A stretch of DNA of 64,000 nt from Oceanobacillus neutriphilus (GCF_014645515.1 NZ_BMLW01000014.1:1-64000), one strand, 5' to 3'; shown: positions 9,712 through 19,570, counted from the first letter of the stretch. Numbers and translations are program-made. The notes: generated from the letters alone by a model not told the origin.

Positions 9712-9784
9712 ATTCCCCCCCCCACGACTTTTATTAAATAATTATATCAATTTAAAAACTTTGATAAACGCATTAAAATTAACC

Positions 9785-12700
9785 TTATTTTAAAATGCTA
9801 TTCTTGATGTCTAATATTTTCCTTCTCATACTATAAGGCATAAGGTGGCTTAATTTAAACTTTGGTATTTTTAGTGAATCACTGATTAACCAATCTTTAT
9901 TTTCTTCAATAACTTCATAAATTCGTTCAGAATTATGGTTGTCCATAAAAGTAAAGTATTCATTTCTCATTTCTGCAAATTCATTCTTTTCTTCAAATCC
10001 ATTTTGAATATAATTTTCAACGATACTGATTAAATCTGAAGTCTCGTATGCAACATCTCCAAATAAATCTGTATCAAAATCCATATAGGCTCCTTCGTAT
10101 TCTAAATATTTATCTTTATCAAAGTGGAAGAATACACATGGCTTTTTCAAATAGAACATTTCCCAAATAACACTGGAATAGTCTGAAATCATCAGGGAAC
10201 TTTTCATAATCATTTCATCCATTGGAACTTCCAAAAAACCGAATTTTTCTATATTTGGTGATTTGCTGTCAAAAAGATCAATATAATTTCGGAACTTAGG
10301 ATGTAAAAAGAATTTAATTTTCACATTATGTTCTTCCAGTAATGCATGGAGTTTCTCTGAAGAAAGAAATTCATTATACTTTTTAAAGTATTCACTTTCC
10401 TTAAACTTATCTTTTTCCATACCGTCCATCCAGGTTCTCCATGTTGGCATTAAGAAAATTTGTTTATATGGTATTTCCTCTGTTCTATCAACTAAACCAT
10501 CCCATCTTGCCAAACCTGTAGCAGCGACTTCCGATTCATCGTAACCCCAATCATTAACTATCATTTGCTTTTCAAATTCTGATGGTGCAATAACTAAATC
10601 AAAAACATCTCTACTCTTATGAAAGTCTGGAACCCTTTTTAAACCATTTACTCCATGCTGAAGATAAACAAGTTTTTTGTTTGTTAATGCTTTAGCAAGC
10701 TTACTCTTCTTTAATTTTAGATTATAACTATTTCGCTTTGTATCTGATGAAACTAATAACTTAGATGCAAACATATAAACAAAATATTTAAATGACATAA
10801 AGTAAATGACTTTATCTTTTTTATCAGCAAGATTCTTCATTTCTGGAGAGTTTTTTTGAATAATATAATAAAACTCATCATGTTTTTGATTTTTATACAC
10901 ATAATCAAAGAAATAATATCCACTATCATGAGCGGAAATAGCCAGCTTTTCAAAAGCTAACCAGATATTTCTCTTAGCATAATGTTTATAAAAAAGCTGA
11001 ACATATAAATAAGCTAAATTTTCTTTCAACAAGTAATATCTATTCTCAAAAAACTCTTTTTCACGGTACGTAAACGAAAGATCATTAGATAGTGTTATAT
11101 ATGGGTATATAATGTCCGTATTATTTATTTGATATTGATATTTGGATATTGTCTGATTAATATCCCATGCAATTTTTTGTGCGACTGAATTTATTTTCAC
11201 ATAATATTTTTCTTCATTACGAATGATACCAATATATAAATCCCAATAAAGTGGATACAAATTAGACTCTTTCAAATTGATGGTACTACTAACAACTGTT
11301 TTCCCATTAAACGTATCTAATTCTGTAATAGAAAAGCTTCTTTGGTCTAGACTATCTTTATTCCTTTGAATAAGATGCAGTGAATTTAATTGTAAATCTT
11401 TAATAAAAGGGGACATTACACTAATTTGCAAATCAACCATATTTTTCTTCATCTTAAATCCAATAACTTGAGCTTTCAATTTAAATTCTTCTTTTATTAA
11501 ATTAGAAAGATTGTTCCTCACCATCGCCAGCTCGTTGTTTACTGTAATATAAATTCTTGTTCTTTGTTTATACGTGGAATCATTTTCGAAATTCTGTTTG
11601 AAAGGCTCAAAAAATCTTTCAGGTCTTTCTATAAGCGACTCTTCAAATTTTCCAAGCTGATAACTGATTGTACTTTTAGGATTATTTATTAAATAAAAGT
11701 CCCATCTTGTACCATTTTTAGTCCCTAATGTATCTAACAAATAATAAAAGTTGAAATAAAAACAATTGGACTCCCTTTCGCCATGTATATAATGTATCTT
11801 TCCATTATTCCTTTGTTTTACTAATAAGAATGGTGCCTCACTAATACTATCGTTATGATAATCGTCATTTAAAGAAAAACGTAACGATGTACCTGAAATT
11901 CGTATATCCTTGACAGATAAAAGTGTAACATTTTTCAAATGACTTTTATCAAAGTTATATCTTGTCAAATCAACATAAGCCGGTACGTTAGATTGCTCTT
12001 GTGAAATTTCATCTTTTAAATTTTTGGTATAGAAACCTTCCTCCGTAGAAAGCAATAATAAGTAGGCTAATCTAATATTGCCTGAAATTTTGTTGCTTAC
12101 AGTTATTGTTTCTGCTTTATCATCCCACTGCAACTCTTCAAATATATTATCTGTTAACAAAAATGCTCTTTGAATATCAAATACAGAACTGGTGTTAAAT
12201 ATTAATTCATTATCTTCAGCACCTTCGTATTTCACTTTATCACTAAAATCGCCTAAATACTTTGTTTGTTGTTTTATTGACGATACATACTTTTCTTTAT
12301 TGTTGGTACTTTCTGATATACGAAAAGCATGTTCATTTTTTAGAATAATTATTGCAATGTCAAATAACCCGGTTAAATACTCACTTGAAAGAATAATTTC
12401 ATCTTTTTCAAAATGTAAGGGAACAACATGGTCAATTGAAGTATTTCTTTGAGTAGCAATTGCTAACAAATTAGAGCTATCCTTTATCGCATCCTTCTTC
12501 AATCTTTTTCCATCAGATGTAAAAAGGTTTTCTATTTGTAAAATAGGTGCACGTTTTACTTGATTAAATAAGGCATTTAAATGCAGGAATTTCATTTTTA
12601 TTTTTTTATTTTCAACCTTTAAAATACCTTGAACTTCACCAAAGAAAGGAATAACGCCTTCCATTGGCGAGTATAAAACAATATTTTGATTTTCTTTATC

Positions 12701-12904
12701 AATAAACTGCAAGTCATAAAAGACATCTGTCGGGAAAACTTCATTAAGTACAATCAAGATTTCTGTATTAGCTTCATCCAGTGCATGTTTGACGAAGTGG
12801 ATACTTTTATCACCAATTTGTATAAATTCAATTTGTTCAGCTGTTTGCCGTGGCATCACAAATTTATTAATCCCGTTTTGAAATTCTATCTCAACATAAT
12901 TCAT
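9785..12904 (-). CDS. TagF-like CDP-glycerol glycerophosphotransferase, type A copy 2
   Basis: 1039 residues from the ATG at 12904. A GTG three codons upstream is possible, but GGGTGA is well spaced for this ATG and the paralogue starts with the same MNY. The C-terminal catalytic domain carries QHG near 750, PTWRTWMDGM, FFLHPKF and SDYSSVIWEMFYLKKP, the TagF-family set with both conserved His. The last 400 or so residues match the copy at 2026-5142 almost throughout, including the C-terminal KIPKFKLSHLMP tail. The first 500 are only recognisably similar, which points to selection for a changed accessory region. Second gene of an operon with 12915-15686, 10 bases apart. Likely a membrane-associated teichoic-acid polymerase; precise acceptor unknown. 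Confidence 0.88.
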   Translation of the reverse strand: MNYVEIEFQNGINKFVMPRQTAEQIEFIQIGDKSIHFVKHALDEANTEILIVLNEVFPTDVFYDLQFIDKENQNIVLYSPMEGVIPFFGEVQGILKVENKKIKMKFLHLNALFNQVKRAPILQIENLFTSDGKRLKKDAIKDSSNLLAIATQRNTSIDHVVPLHFEKDEIILSSEYLTGLFDIAIIILKNEHAFRISESTNNKEKYVSSIKQQTKYLGDFSDKVKYEGAEDNELIFNTSSVFDIQRAFLLTDNIFEELQWDDKAETITVSNKISGNIRLAYLLLLSTEEGFYTKNLKDEISQEQSNVPAYVDLTRYNFDKSHLKNVTLLSVKDIRISGTSLRFSLNDDYHNDSISEAPFLLVKQRNNGKIHYIHGERESNCFYFNFYYLLDTLGTKNGTRWDFYLINNPKSTISYQLGKFEESLIERPERFFEPFKQNFENDSTYKQRTRIYITVNNELAMVRNNLSNLIKEEFKLKAQVIGFKMKKNMVDLQISVMSPFIKDLQLNSLHLIQRNKDSLDQRSFSITELDTFNGKTVVSSTINLKESNLYPLYWDLYIGIIRNEEKYYVKINSVAQKIAWDINQTISKYQYQINNTDIIYPYITLSNDLSFTYREKEFFENRYYLLKENLAYLYVQLFYKHYAKRNIWLAFEKLAISAHDSGYYFFDYVYKNQKHDEFYYIIQKNSPEMKNLADKKDKVIYFMSFKYFVYMFASKLLVSSDTKRNSYNLKLKKSKLAKALTNKKLVYLQHGVNGLKRVPDFHKSRDVFDLVIAPSEFEKQMIVNDWGYDESEVAATGLARWDGLVDRTEEIPYKQIFLMPTWRTWMDGMEKDKFKESEYFKKYNEFLSSEKLHALLEEHNVKIKFFLHPKFRNYIDLFDSKSPNIEKFGFLEVPMDEMIMKSSLMISDYSSVIWEMFYLKKPCVFFHFDKDKYLEYEGAYMDFDTDLFGDVAYETSDLISIVENYIQNGFEEKNEFAEMRNEYFTFMDNHNSERIYEVIEENKDWLISDSLKIPKFKLSHLMPYSMRRKILDIKNSILK

Positions 12905-12914
12905 TTTTTTCACC

Positions 12915-15686
12915 CTACTTTAAGCTTTTAATAACATCAAATATTCTTTGTGAATTATTATGATCTACATATTTAAAATACTCTCCGTGTAATTTTTCAT
13001 AATGTGGCTTTAATTCAAATCCATTTTCTGCATACTCTTTTACTAATTGAACTAGTTCATTCTTGCTCAAAGCACGTTCACCAAATAACTCTGTTTCCAT
13101 ATCAATATAACTACCTTCATACGCTTCATATTTTTCATAGTCAAACTGATAAAACAATACCGGTTTCTTCATGTAGAACATATCCCATGTAACGGATGAA
13201 TAATCACTAATCATCAACGAGGCTTCCATAATTTCCTCATTCACTTTAATGTTTTGAAATTCTTTTAAAGAAATGTGGTCACTGTCTAATTGAAATTCAG
13301 AAATATATTGCTTGAATTTTGGATGTAAAAAGAAGACCAGTTCTAAATTGTGTTTCTCTAAAATCACTTCTAATTCCTTGGAATTCAGGAAATTAACATA
13401 GTTATCATAGTAATCCGTTCTCTTGAAATCTTCTTTCGGCATATCTTCCATCCACGTTCTCCAAGTAGGCATTACAAAGATTTTTCTTCGTTCTATTTTC
13501 TGTGATTTATCAAATAACTTATCCCACCTGGAAAACCCGGTTACAGCAATTTCATTTAACTCATATTTCCAATTCTGATGGATTATTTCTTCCTCTAAAT
13601 CAGAAGTTGCAATAACTAAGCTGAAGTTTCCTCTTCCTTTTGCCTTTTTGAAAACATTTGATTGCTTCAGTGCTGTTACACCGTGCTGTAAGAAAACACT
13701 TTTTTTACTATCAATTTTTTTCGGCACAATTCCTGAACGGACACGTAAATTATATACATGACGTTTATTCTCTGAAGACACTAATAAGTCACTTGCATAT
13801 AAAAGTAATAAATATTTAAATGACATGAATGGAACAACTTTGTTACTTTCTTTTCGTACTTCTTCATAGTCAGATGAATGTTTATCCAAAATAAAATAGA
13901 AATTATCATGCAGTTTATTCTTATCTACATATTGGAAAAAAGCATAGCCATTATCCTGAGCTGTGGATGAGAATTTCTCGAATCCAATCCAGATTTCTTT
14001 CTTTCTATAATAAAATGGCTTCATTATTAAGTATGTCAAATAGGCTAATTTTTCTTTTAGTTTCGCTCCTTTATTCTCGTAGTATTCTTTATCACGCATC
14101 ATAAATGCGATATCTTTTTTCAGGGTTACGTACGGATAAAGAATTTTATTTTCTGTATAAATTGCATTCGTGAAGTAGTCTTTATTTATTTGCCTCTTTA
14201 ATTTATTCGTTGCGCCGATTACTTTAATGCGCTCTTCATTGCCTTCCTCATCTACTGCTGTAACAAAAACATCCCAATATAGCGGGAAAAAGTCTTTATC
14301 CCAATTCATTTGAAATGATCCTTGAACGGTATAATTTTGATTTTGTAATAACTCTATTTCCGTATCTTCAGTTGCAATAAATTTCATTGTATCCTGCGAA
14401 CGCAGCTTTAAAAGAATATTCTTAATGTCTACTCTTTCATCTTTCTTTACTTGAACAGTAAGAGTAAAGCCGGATTTATCTTTTTTAGAAATATCCTTCA
14501 TTTTTGTTTTCATTTTATATTTCTCTTTAAATACAGCCGATCCAGAAGATTTTAAAATAGCAATATAATTATTCATTGTCGTATAAACCATCATTGTATA
14601 ATCTTCAATAGAATAATTTAAGTAAATCATTTTTTCATTATCTTCTCTTATAACTTGCAGCCTTCCAGCTATTGATTTTTCACCATTAATAAAAAGGCCT
14701 TCCAGATCCCACCGATTGTTGTTAACTTCATCTAAATTTTCAGGAGTTAATGGAATAACAATCTTACCATCTGTGTGTTTTATAGATGGAATTCTTATAC
14801 GCTTTTTATTTTTCCTGGAAACAAGCATAATTTCTTTGAATTTACTTAATACAAGTTGTTCATCAACGACGTGCAATTCTATACTTTTTTCAGCCGCATC
14901 ATTTACTAAAACTTGGTCAATCAATATATCTTTTCTTTCTTTAATTGGAATTTCCTTGAAGAAATCTTCAATTTGAAGAGAGCAAATCGTTAATTGATTT
15001 CCTTTAAAATAGGCACCAGTATGTTGCTCTAAGCTCTCTCCAACATATCCAATGAAAGATAATTTATTAAAATAATTTGGGTTTCCTTGAACAATTGTAT
15101 CCATTAAATATAATTGCTTATATTTGTATACAATCTTCATTTTCCAAAATCCTTGCGTAAAGGACTCGGATAAATTAACTGAGAATGTATCATTTACATA
15201 TGAAAAATGAAGTCTCCTGATTTCTTCTGTTTCTTCATTCACAACTAAAAACCCAAGGACATTTACGTTAGTAATAGTTTCATCGGGTATAGTTAATAAT
15301 ATATTTTCATCTTGAAACATCACCTTTTGTATTGGCATATCGCCTTCTAATATATGTTTATTATCCAGCGAAGATATATTTTCCATTTTCCCTTTGAATG
15401 TTATAGCGATTAAATTGCTTTCTATAATTAAATGATTGGATCCTGCAACAATTGTGTCTGAGCCACCTGCTTTTTCATCATTTATATATAATAAATAAAC
15501 GTCCTCTTCCCTTAATCTTTTAGCTGGATTCTTTATTGTAATTTCATCTAAGCCAGATTTAAATTCTATATCAACTTTATTATTTTTTTCATTTAAAAGA
15601 TAAATTTCATTAACGGTTAGATTCCTTGGCTTCTCAAATACAATATGTTCTTCTTGTAAAGAGATCAGTCTAATCTTTTCTTCCAC
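12915..15686 (-). CDS. TagF-like CDP-glycerol glycerophosphotransferase, type B copy 2
   Basis: 923 residues from a GTG at 15686, preceded by a G-rich ribosome site and aligned with the chosen start of the paralogue; a TTG at 15701 is the alternative. One N-terminal domain (VFEKPRNL, EIYLLNEKNNKV) is followed by a beta-rich middle and a catalytic half with QHG near 667, PTWRTWMEDM, FFLHPKF and SDYSSVTWDMFY. First gene of the second copy of the two-gene operon; the partner starts 10 bases after its stop. It represents the undupli­cated form of the N-terminus. Known family role: transfer of polyol phosphate from a CDP-activated donor to a growing teichoic acid. Polymer type and whether both operons make the same polymer are unknown. 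Confidence 0.88.
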   Translation of the reverse strand: MEEKIRLISLQEEHIVFEKPRNLTVNEIYLLNEKNNKVDIEFKSGLDEITIKNPAKRLREEDVYLLYINDEKAGGSDTIVAGSNHLIIESNLIAITFKGKMENISSLDNKHILEGDMPIQKVMFQDENILLTIPDETITNVNVLGFLVVNEETEEIRRLHFSYVNDTFSVNLSESFTQGFWKMKIVYKYKQLYLMDTIVQGNPNYFNKLSFIGYVGESLEQHTGAYFKGNQLTICSLQIEDFFKEIPIKERKDILIDQVLVNDAAEKSIELHVVDEQLVLSKFKEIMLVSRKNKKRIRIPSIKHTDGKIVIPLTPENLDEVNNNRWDLEGLFINGEKSIAGRLQVIREDNEKMIYLNYSIEDYTMMVYTTMNNYIAILKSSGSAVFKEKYKMKTKMKDISKKDKSGFTLTVQVKKDERVDIKNILLKLRSQDTMKFIATEDTEIELLQNQNYTVQGSFQMNWDKDFFPLYWDVFVTAVDEEGNEERIKVIGATNKLKRQINKDYFTNAIYTENKILYPYVTLKKDIAFMMRDKEYYENKGAKLKEKLAYLTYLIMKPFYYRKKEIWIGFEKFSSTAQDNGYAFFQYVDKNKLHDNFYFILDKHSSDYEEVRKESNKVVPFMSFKYLLLLYASDLLVSSENKRHVYNLRVRSGIVPKKIDSKKSVFLQHGVTALKQSNVFKKAKGRGNFSLVIATSDLEEEIIHQNWKYELNEIAVTGFSRWDKLFDKSQKIERRKIFVMPTWRTWMEDMPKEDFKRTDYYDNYVNFLNSKELEVILEKHNLELVFFLHPKFKQYISEFQLDSDHISLKEFQNIKVNEEIMEASLMISDYSSVTWDMFYMKKPVLFYQFDYEKYEAYEGSYIDMETELFGERALSKNELVQLVKEYAENGFELKPHYEKLHGEYFKYVDHNNSQRIFDVIKSLK

Positions 15687-15817
15687 TTCTCGTACCCCCA
15701 ACTTCCTTATACATCTTTATAAGAAATTAATTATTAATACTCATTTGCATACTTACTTTATTTTAATCCAAACACTACTTTTATTTAAATGTCAATAATA
15801 TTATTTTACACTCTATT

Positions 15818-15846
15818 ATTACATAATTGTAATAAAAAAATGTCGT
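15818..15846 (-). promoter_or_regulatory. Candidate promoter of the second TagF-like operon
   Basis: On the minus strand, ACGACA (15846-15841), a 17-base spacer and TGTAAT (15823-15818), about 130 bases upstream of the GTG at 15686. The block is conserved at 8729-8757 in front of the other operon copy, which supports function. Confidence 0.5.
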
Positions 15847-16164
15847 AATTTGATAATTGTTATCCAATTGTTAATTGCTCCGTTCACTCTCCTAAGATAA
15901 ATAGGTCTAAAGATTTGTTTTTAGTAAGCATTTAAAAACTGAATTAATTGTTATGATTCATTTAATATTATACCTTAGTATAAAGAATTTTATTTAATTA
16001 CAACCATTTATAACTGAAATTGCTTATTTCAATTACTATTAGAAATAAATACCACTTCCCATTTCCATTCTTTTTTTTTACTATATTCATAGGTAATAAG
16101 ATCTCAAAACACATGTGATTGTCGTTTACTGCTTTATATTTATAGTGCAATCTATAAATTATGT
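15847..16164. other. AT-rich divergent intergenic region
   Basis: No gene is visible between the divergent promoters of the TagF-like operon (minus) and tagD (plus). It contains imperfect AT-rich inverted repeats around 15862-15880 that could be operator sites; I see no recognisable regulator motif. Confidence 0.4.
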
Positions 16165-16170
16165 TATAAT
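16162..16170 (+). promoter_or_regulatory. Extended -10 promoter of tagD-tagB
   Basis: TGTTATAAT is a perfect extended -10 element (TG, one base, TATAAT). No good -35 box lies upstream, as is common for extended -10 promoters. A GGAGGT ribosome site follows at 16190-16195. Confidence 0.6.
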
Positions 16171-16206
16171 AGATTCCAAATAATTAATTGGAGGTTATGT
16201 ACTCTT

Positions 16207-16605
16207 ATGAAGAAAGTAATTACGTACGGAACATTTGATTTACTTCATACAGGACATATCAATATACTACGACGTGCAAAGGAACTTGGAGATTATTTGA
16301 TTGTGGCAATTTCAGCTGATGAATTTAATGCAATTAAAGGAAAGAAAGCTTATTACTCGTTTGAACAGCGAAAAGCAATTTTAGAAGCAATTCGATATGT
16401 AGATGAAGTAATCGCTGAAGAAACATGGGAGCAGAAAATCGAAGATGTGCAAAAGCATGATGTTGATGTTTTCGTAATGGGCGATGACTGGGAAGGTAAA
16501 TTTGACTTTTTAAAAGATTATTGTGAAGTCGTTTATTTACCCCGCACAGTTGGTATTTCAACAACAAAAATAAAAAAGGATTTAAAATTAAGTGAAAATG
16601 GCTAG
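16207..16605 (+). CDS. tagD: Glycerol-3-phosphate cytidylyltransferase
   Basis: 132 residues, the normal TagD/TarD length. TagD makes CDP-glycerol from CTP and glycerol-3-phosphate in the cytoplasm; this is the activated donor for all the TagB/TagF-type enzymes here. The nucleotidyltransferase signature GTFDLLHTGHINIL is at residues 8-21 (HxGH at 15-18), and the ISTTKIKK motif that contacts CTP lies near the C-terminus. GGAGGT precedes the ATG by about 11 bases. The next gene overlaps by 14 bases, so the two are cotranslated. Divergent from the TagF-like operon, so donor supply and chain synthesis are in one locus but under separate promoters. Confidence 0.95.
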   Translation: MKKVITYGTFDLLHTGHINILRRAKELGDYLIVAISADEFNAIKGKKAYYSFEQRKAILEAIRYVDEVIAEETWEQKIEDVQKHDVDVFVMGDDWEGKFDFLKDYCEVVYLPRTVGISTTKIKKDLKLSENG

Positions 16606-17776
16606 AGAGCTTGCGATTACAGCATATTTATTTGCTTTTCGCATCCTCTTCGAAATAGGTAAATGGTTTCCCCAAAAGAACAAGACGGTTGCCGTCGCTT
16701 CTTTTGGGGATAATATTTCCTTCACTGTTTCTTCATTGCGAAATTTGTCGAATGAAGAGATTTATATTTTAAAAGACTCTTCCTGTCGATATGATTTTGG
16801 CGATTTGGAGGCAAAGGTTATCCCATTTACGCTAAAGCATCCCATTCATTTCTTGAAATCAATCTATCATTTAGCAACGGCGAAAACGATTCTGCTAGAT
16901 ACGTATCAAGGATTCCTGGCATCCACAAATTTCCGGAGCGGAACGGCCTGTATTCAGCTATGGCATGCAGCCGGGGCTTTAAAACGATTTGGTTTAGAGG
17001 ATCCAACTAATGAATTACGCAGTAATCGGGCGATGAACCGGTTTAAAAAAGTATATTCTCACTTTGATTACTCAGTAGTCGGTTCCGAGAAAATGGCAGA
17101 TTCATTTAAGCAGAGCTTTGGTTTGTCAGATCAACAAATTATCCGGACTGGGATTCCACGTTCTGATTTATTATTTGATCAAAAACGTCGTGAGCAGGTG
17201 TATAATGATATAAAGAAACAGTTTCCCAGTATCAGAGATCGCAAAATTATTCTATATACGCCGACGTTTCGCAACAATTCCTTAGAAAGCTATGATTTGG
17301 AGCTTGATTTACATCGTATGAACCAGGAGCTTTCTGATGATTACGTGCTATTTATTAAGCTTCATCCAGCTGTTTCTGCGTCTTTTAACTATGAACTGTA
17401 TGAAGACTTTGTTTATGACGTATCCGATTATAAAGAGACGAATGAATTACTGCTGATTACAGATTTATTAATCAGCGATTATTCTTCCATTCCATTTGAA
17501 TATGCGATTTTGGAAAAGCCAATGATTTTCTTTGCCTATGATTTGGAAGAATATAAAATCGAGAGCGGCTTAATTCAGGATTATGAACAAGAAGTTCCCG
17601 GTCCGGTTGTCAGTTCAACCAATGAAATTATCCGGGTGGTTCAGGAAGACGCTTTTGATTATGAAGAAATTCGCCGTTTTAATCAGGCTTATAATGAATA
17701 TTCACAAGGACATTCCAGCAATGATTTAGCAATGTATCTTACTGGAACGGAAGAAAAAGGAAAAATTCCTGTTTAA
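16592..17776 (+). CDS. tagB: TagB-like CDP-glycerol:glycerophosphate glycerophosphotransferase (teichoic-acid primase)
   Basis: 394 residues, near the length of B. subtilis TagB (381). The Glyphos_transf domain shows LWHAAGALKRFG (His near residue 133), YTPTFR, FIKLHPAV and LLISDYSSIPFEY, the expected pattern with both catalytic His. The N-terminus has a short hydrophobic, amphipathic stretch typical of membrane-associated TagB. TagB adds the first glycerol phosphate to the ManNAc-GlcNAc-PP-undecaprenol linkage unit. Start is GTG at 16592 inside tagD; an ATG at 16598 is the alternative. No TagA-like ManNAc transferase or TagGH exporter is in the window. A TarB/TarF-type single-addition enzyme rather than TagB itself cannot be excluded. 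Confidence 0.85.
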   Translation: MKMARELAITAYLFAFRILFEIGKWFPQKNKTVAVASFGDNISFTVSSLRNLSNEEIYILKDSSCRYDFGDLEAKVIPFTLKHPIHFLKSIYHLATAKTILLDTYQGFLASTNFRSGTACIQLWHAAGALKRFGLEDPTNELRSNRAMNRFKKVYSHFDYSVVGSEKMADSFKQSFGLSDQQIIRTGIPRSDLLFDQKRREQVYNDIKKQFPSIRDRKIILYTPTFRNNSLESYDLELDLHRMNQELSDDYVLFIKLHPAVSASFNYELYEDFVYDVSDYKETNELLLITDLLISDYSSIPFEYAILEKPMIFFAYDLEEYKIESGLIQDYEQEVPGPVVSSTNEIIRVVQEDAFDYEEIRRFNQAYNEYSQGHSSNDLAMYLTGTEEKGKIPV

Positions 17777-17809
17777 ACATATGCGCACTTTTGCGTATAT
17801 GTTTTTTTT
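17776..17809 (+). terminator. Intrinsic terminator after tagB
   Basis: AACATATGCGCA and TGCGTATATGTT form a 12-bp stem with one G-T pair and a 4-base loop, followed by a run of eight T. It overlaps the tagB stop. Confidence 0.9.
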
Positions 17810-18029
17810 GTTTTTCAAAAATGGGTTTCCCCCTTTAACTCTTCTTCTCTTTACTCTCTCATCACTTTTACTATTATTGCATTTTATTGAGAAACCCATA
17901 CACGCTAGAATTTTTCAATATCCCTCTTCTAAAATACACATTTCTGGATAGACTAACATCAAAGCATATTTATATAAGCATGATTAAAGAAATTCCCTTC
18001 CCCCAATCGCTTAAAAAGGAGCTTTGCCG

Positions 18030-19550
18030 ATGCATCCACTATTCAAAGGAGCTTTATTTCTTACGGTTGCCTCCGCACTGTCAAAATTGATTGGCAGCCT
18101 GTTCCGTATTCCAATGCAAAATATTGCGGGGGATGAATTACTTGGTATCTTCAGTATCGTTTATCCAATTTATATGCTGACATTAACACTGTCTGTTGCA
18201 GGAATTCCGATTGCTGTTTCTAAATTGATTTCTGAGAAGCGGATGTACAGCAGTGATAATACATCCATTTCTTCTATATTTCATACGGCCCGCCTGCTGG
18301 CTGTTCTATTTGGTATCAGCTGCTTTCTGGCTATCTGGCTGTTTGCTTCTCCCTTATCTTCTCTTTTGGGTGGCGAACAGACTCGTTTTGCATTAGTAAT
18401 GGTCTCTGCTACATTGATTATTGCTCCTTATATGGCTGTATATCGCGGATATTTCCAAGGCTTTGAAATGATGCACCAAACAGCTATCTCACAAATTATC
18501 GAGCAAATATTCCGGGTAGGAATCATGCTTTTGGTTGTTTATATTCTTGTAGGGATTGATTTCAGCTATCCGGAGATTGCCGGCTGGATGATGATTGGTT
18601 CTTTTCTTGGAGCAGGTATTTCCCTGATTTACTTATTATTTGCTTATCGAAGGCAGCCTCTGCCCGCTTCGTCTTGGAAAACAGTAAACTGGGCACAATT
18701 AAAAGCAGATAGTACCTCTCTTTTAAGTCTGGCTATTCCCATTGCATTTGGATCGGTTAGCTTCTCCCTAATGCCTGTAGTTGATTCCTTAACCATCCCA
18801 TATGGATTACAGCAATTTGGTATCCCGGCTGACAAAGTACCCTATGCCTTTGGAGTGTACAGTCGCGGTATTGTCTTCGTCCAGGTTATTACGATGATTG
18901 CTGCTTCTCTTGTTACACCGCTTATTCCGCATCTTTCCCGCTTGCGGGCAGCTGGAGATTTAGTGACGGTGCAACAAACGGTTTCTAAAATCATATTTAT
19001 TGTGCAATTAACGGCCTGGCCTGTGGTTATTATTTCTGCATTGCTTATTACACCTCTGAATATAACATTATTCACCAATACGAGTGGAAATTCCGTTATT
19101 GTTATCCTAATTTTCAGTGGTGGCTTTTTAGCGCTGGCAATGCTTAGTACAGCTGTTTTGCAGGCGCTTGGTTATGAAAAGCAGGCAGCCGGGTTCGTTT
19201 GTATAGCAATCGTCAGCAAGGTAATTGGCAATCTGATCTTTCTGCCTATGTATGGTTTGATGGCTGCTGCCAGTATGACATTATTTAGTTATGGTTTATT
19301 AGTCATTTTCAATTTCTTCTTATTAAAACGTCATCTGAATGTGCCTTTATTTCCAGTTTCATTGCGGATTATACTAGTTGTTTCTCTCTGTTTAGGATTT
19401 ATCCTTCGCTTACCAATGTCCATTTGGAAAATCGGTGTAAATAGCCGGATAGAAGCGTTCCTCTATTCCCTGGCTGTCGGGATATTTTTAATCATTACTA
19501 TCATTGCATTTTTGTTTTTCTGGCGAAAGTCCGGCAAGCAAAGCAAGTAG
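18030..19550 (+). CDS. MVF/Wzx-type lipid-linked polysaccharide flippase (SpoVB/YtgP-like)
   Basis: 506 residues with about 14 hydrophobic segments, starting KGALFLTVASALSKLIGSLFR and containing GIFSIVYPIYML. This is the polysaccharide-biosynthesis/MurJ-SpoVB family that flips undecaprenyl-linked intermediates outward across the membrane. I choose the ATG at 18030 because AAGGAG lies 8 bases upstream; the in-frame TTG at 18024 is too close. It heads an operon with the DUF5693 gene (20 bases away) and csaB, so the likely cargo is a pyruvylated wall-polymer unit rather than lipid II. That is inference from context; SpoVB, YtgP/MurJ or a dedicated exporter remain possible. Bases 17810-18029 hold no gene. 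Confidence 0.8.
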   Translation: MHPLFKGALFLTVASALSKLIGSLFRIPMQNIAGDELLGIFSIVYPIYMLTLTLSVAGIPIAVSKLISEKRMYSSDNTSISSIFHTARLLAVLFGISCFLAIWLFASPLSSLLGGEQTRFALVMVSATLIIAPYMAVYRGYFQGFEMMHQTAISQIIEQIFRVGIMLLVVYILVGIDFSYPEIAGWMMIGSFLGAGISLIYLLFAYRRQPLPASSWKTVNWAQLKADSTSLLSLAIPIAFGSVSFSLMPVVDSLTIPYGLQQFGIPADKVPYAFGVYSRGIVFVQVITMIAASLVTPLIPHLSRLRAAGDLVTVQQTVSKIIFIVQLTAWPVVIISALLITPLNITLFTNTSGNSVIVILIFSGGFLALAMLSTAVLQALGYEKQAAGFVCIAIVSKVIGNLIFLPMYGLMAAASMTLFSYGLLVIFNFFLLKRHLNVPLFPVSLRIILVVSLCLGFILRLPMSIWKIGVNSRIEAFLYSLAVGIFLIITIIAFLFFWRKSGKQSK

Positions 19551-19570
19551 CAAGAAGGAGTTTATGTTTC

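Larger units (their letters stand above)
8758..9784. other. Gene-free AT-rich spacer between the two TagF-like operons
   Basis: No convincing gene on either strand; short open frames have no family resemblance and no good ribosome site. It holds the nested palindrome at 9428-9519, the palindrome at 9676-9711 and a run of nine C at 9715-9723. It may be the decayed remains of a mobile element, but no transposase remnant is recognisable. Confidence 0.5.

Noticed and set aside
9715-9723. Run of nine C as a phase-variation tract
   Set aside because: It lies outside any gene and not between recognisable promoter elements; it may simply be a sequencing-prone homopolymer.
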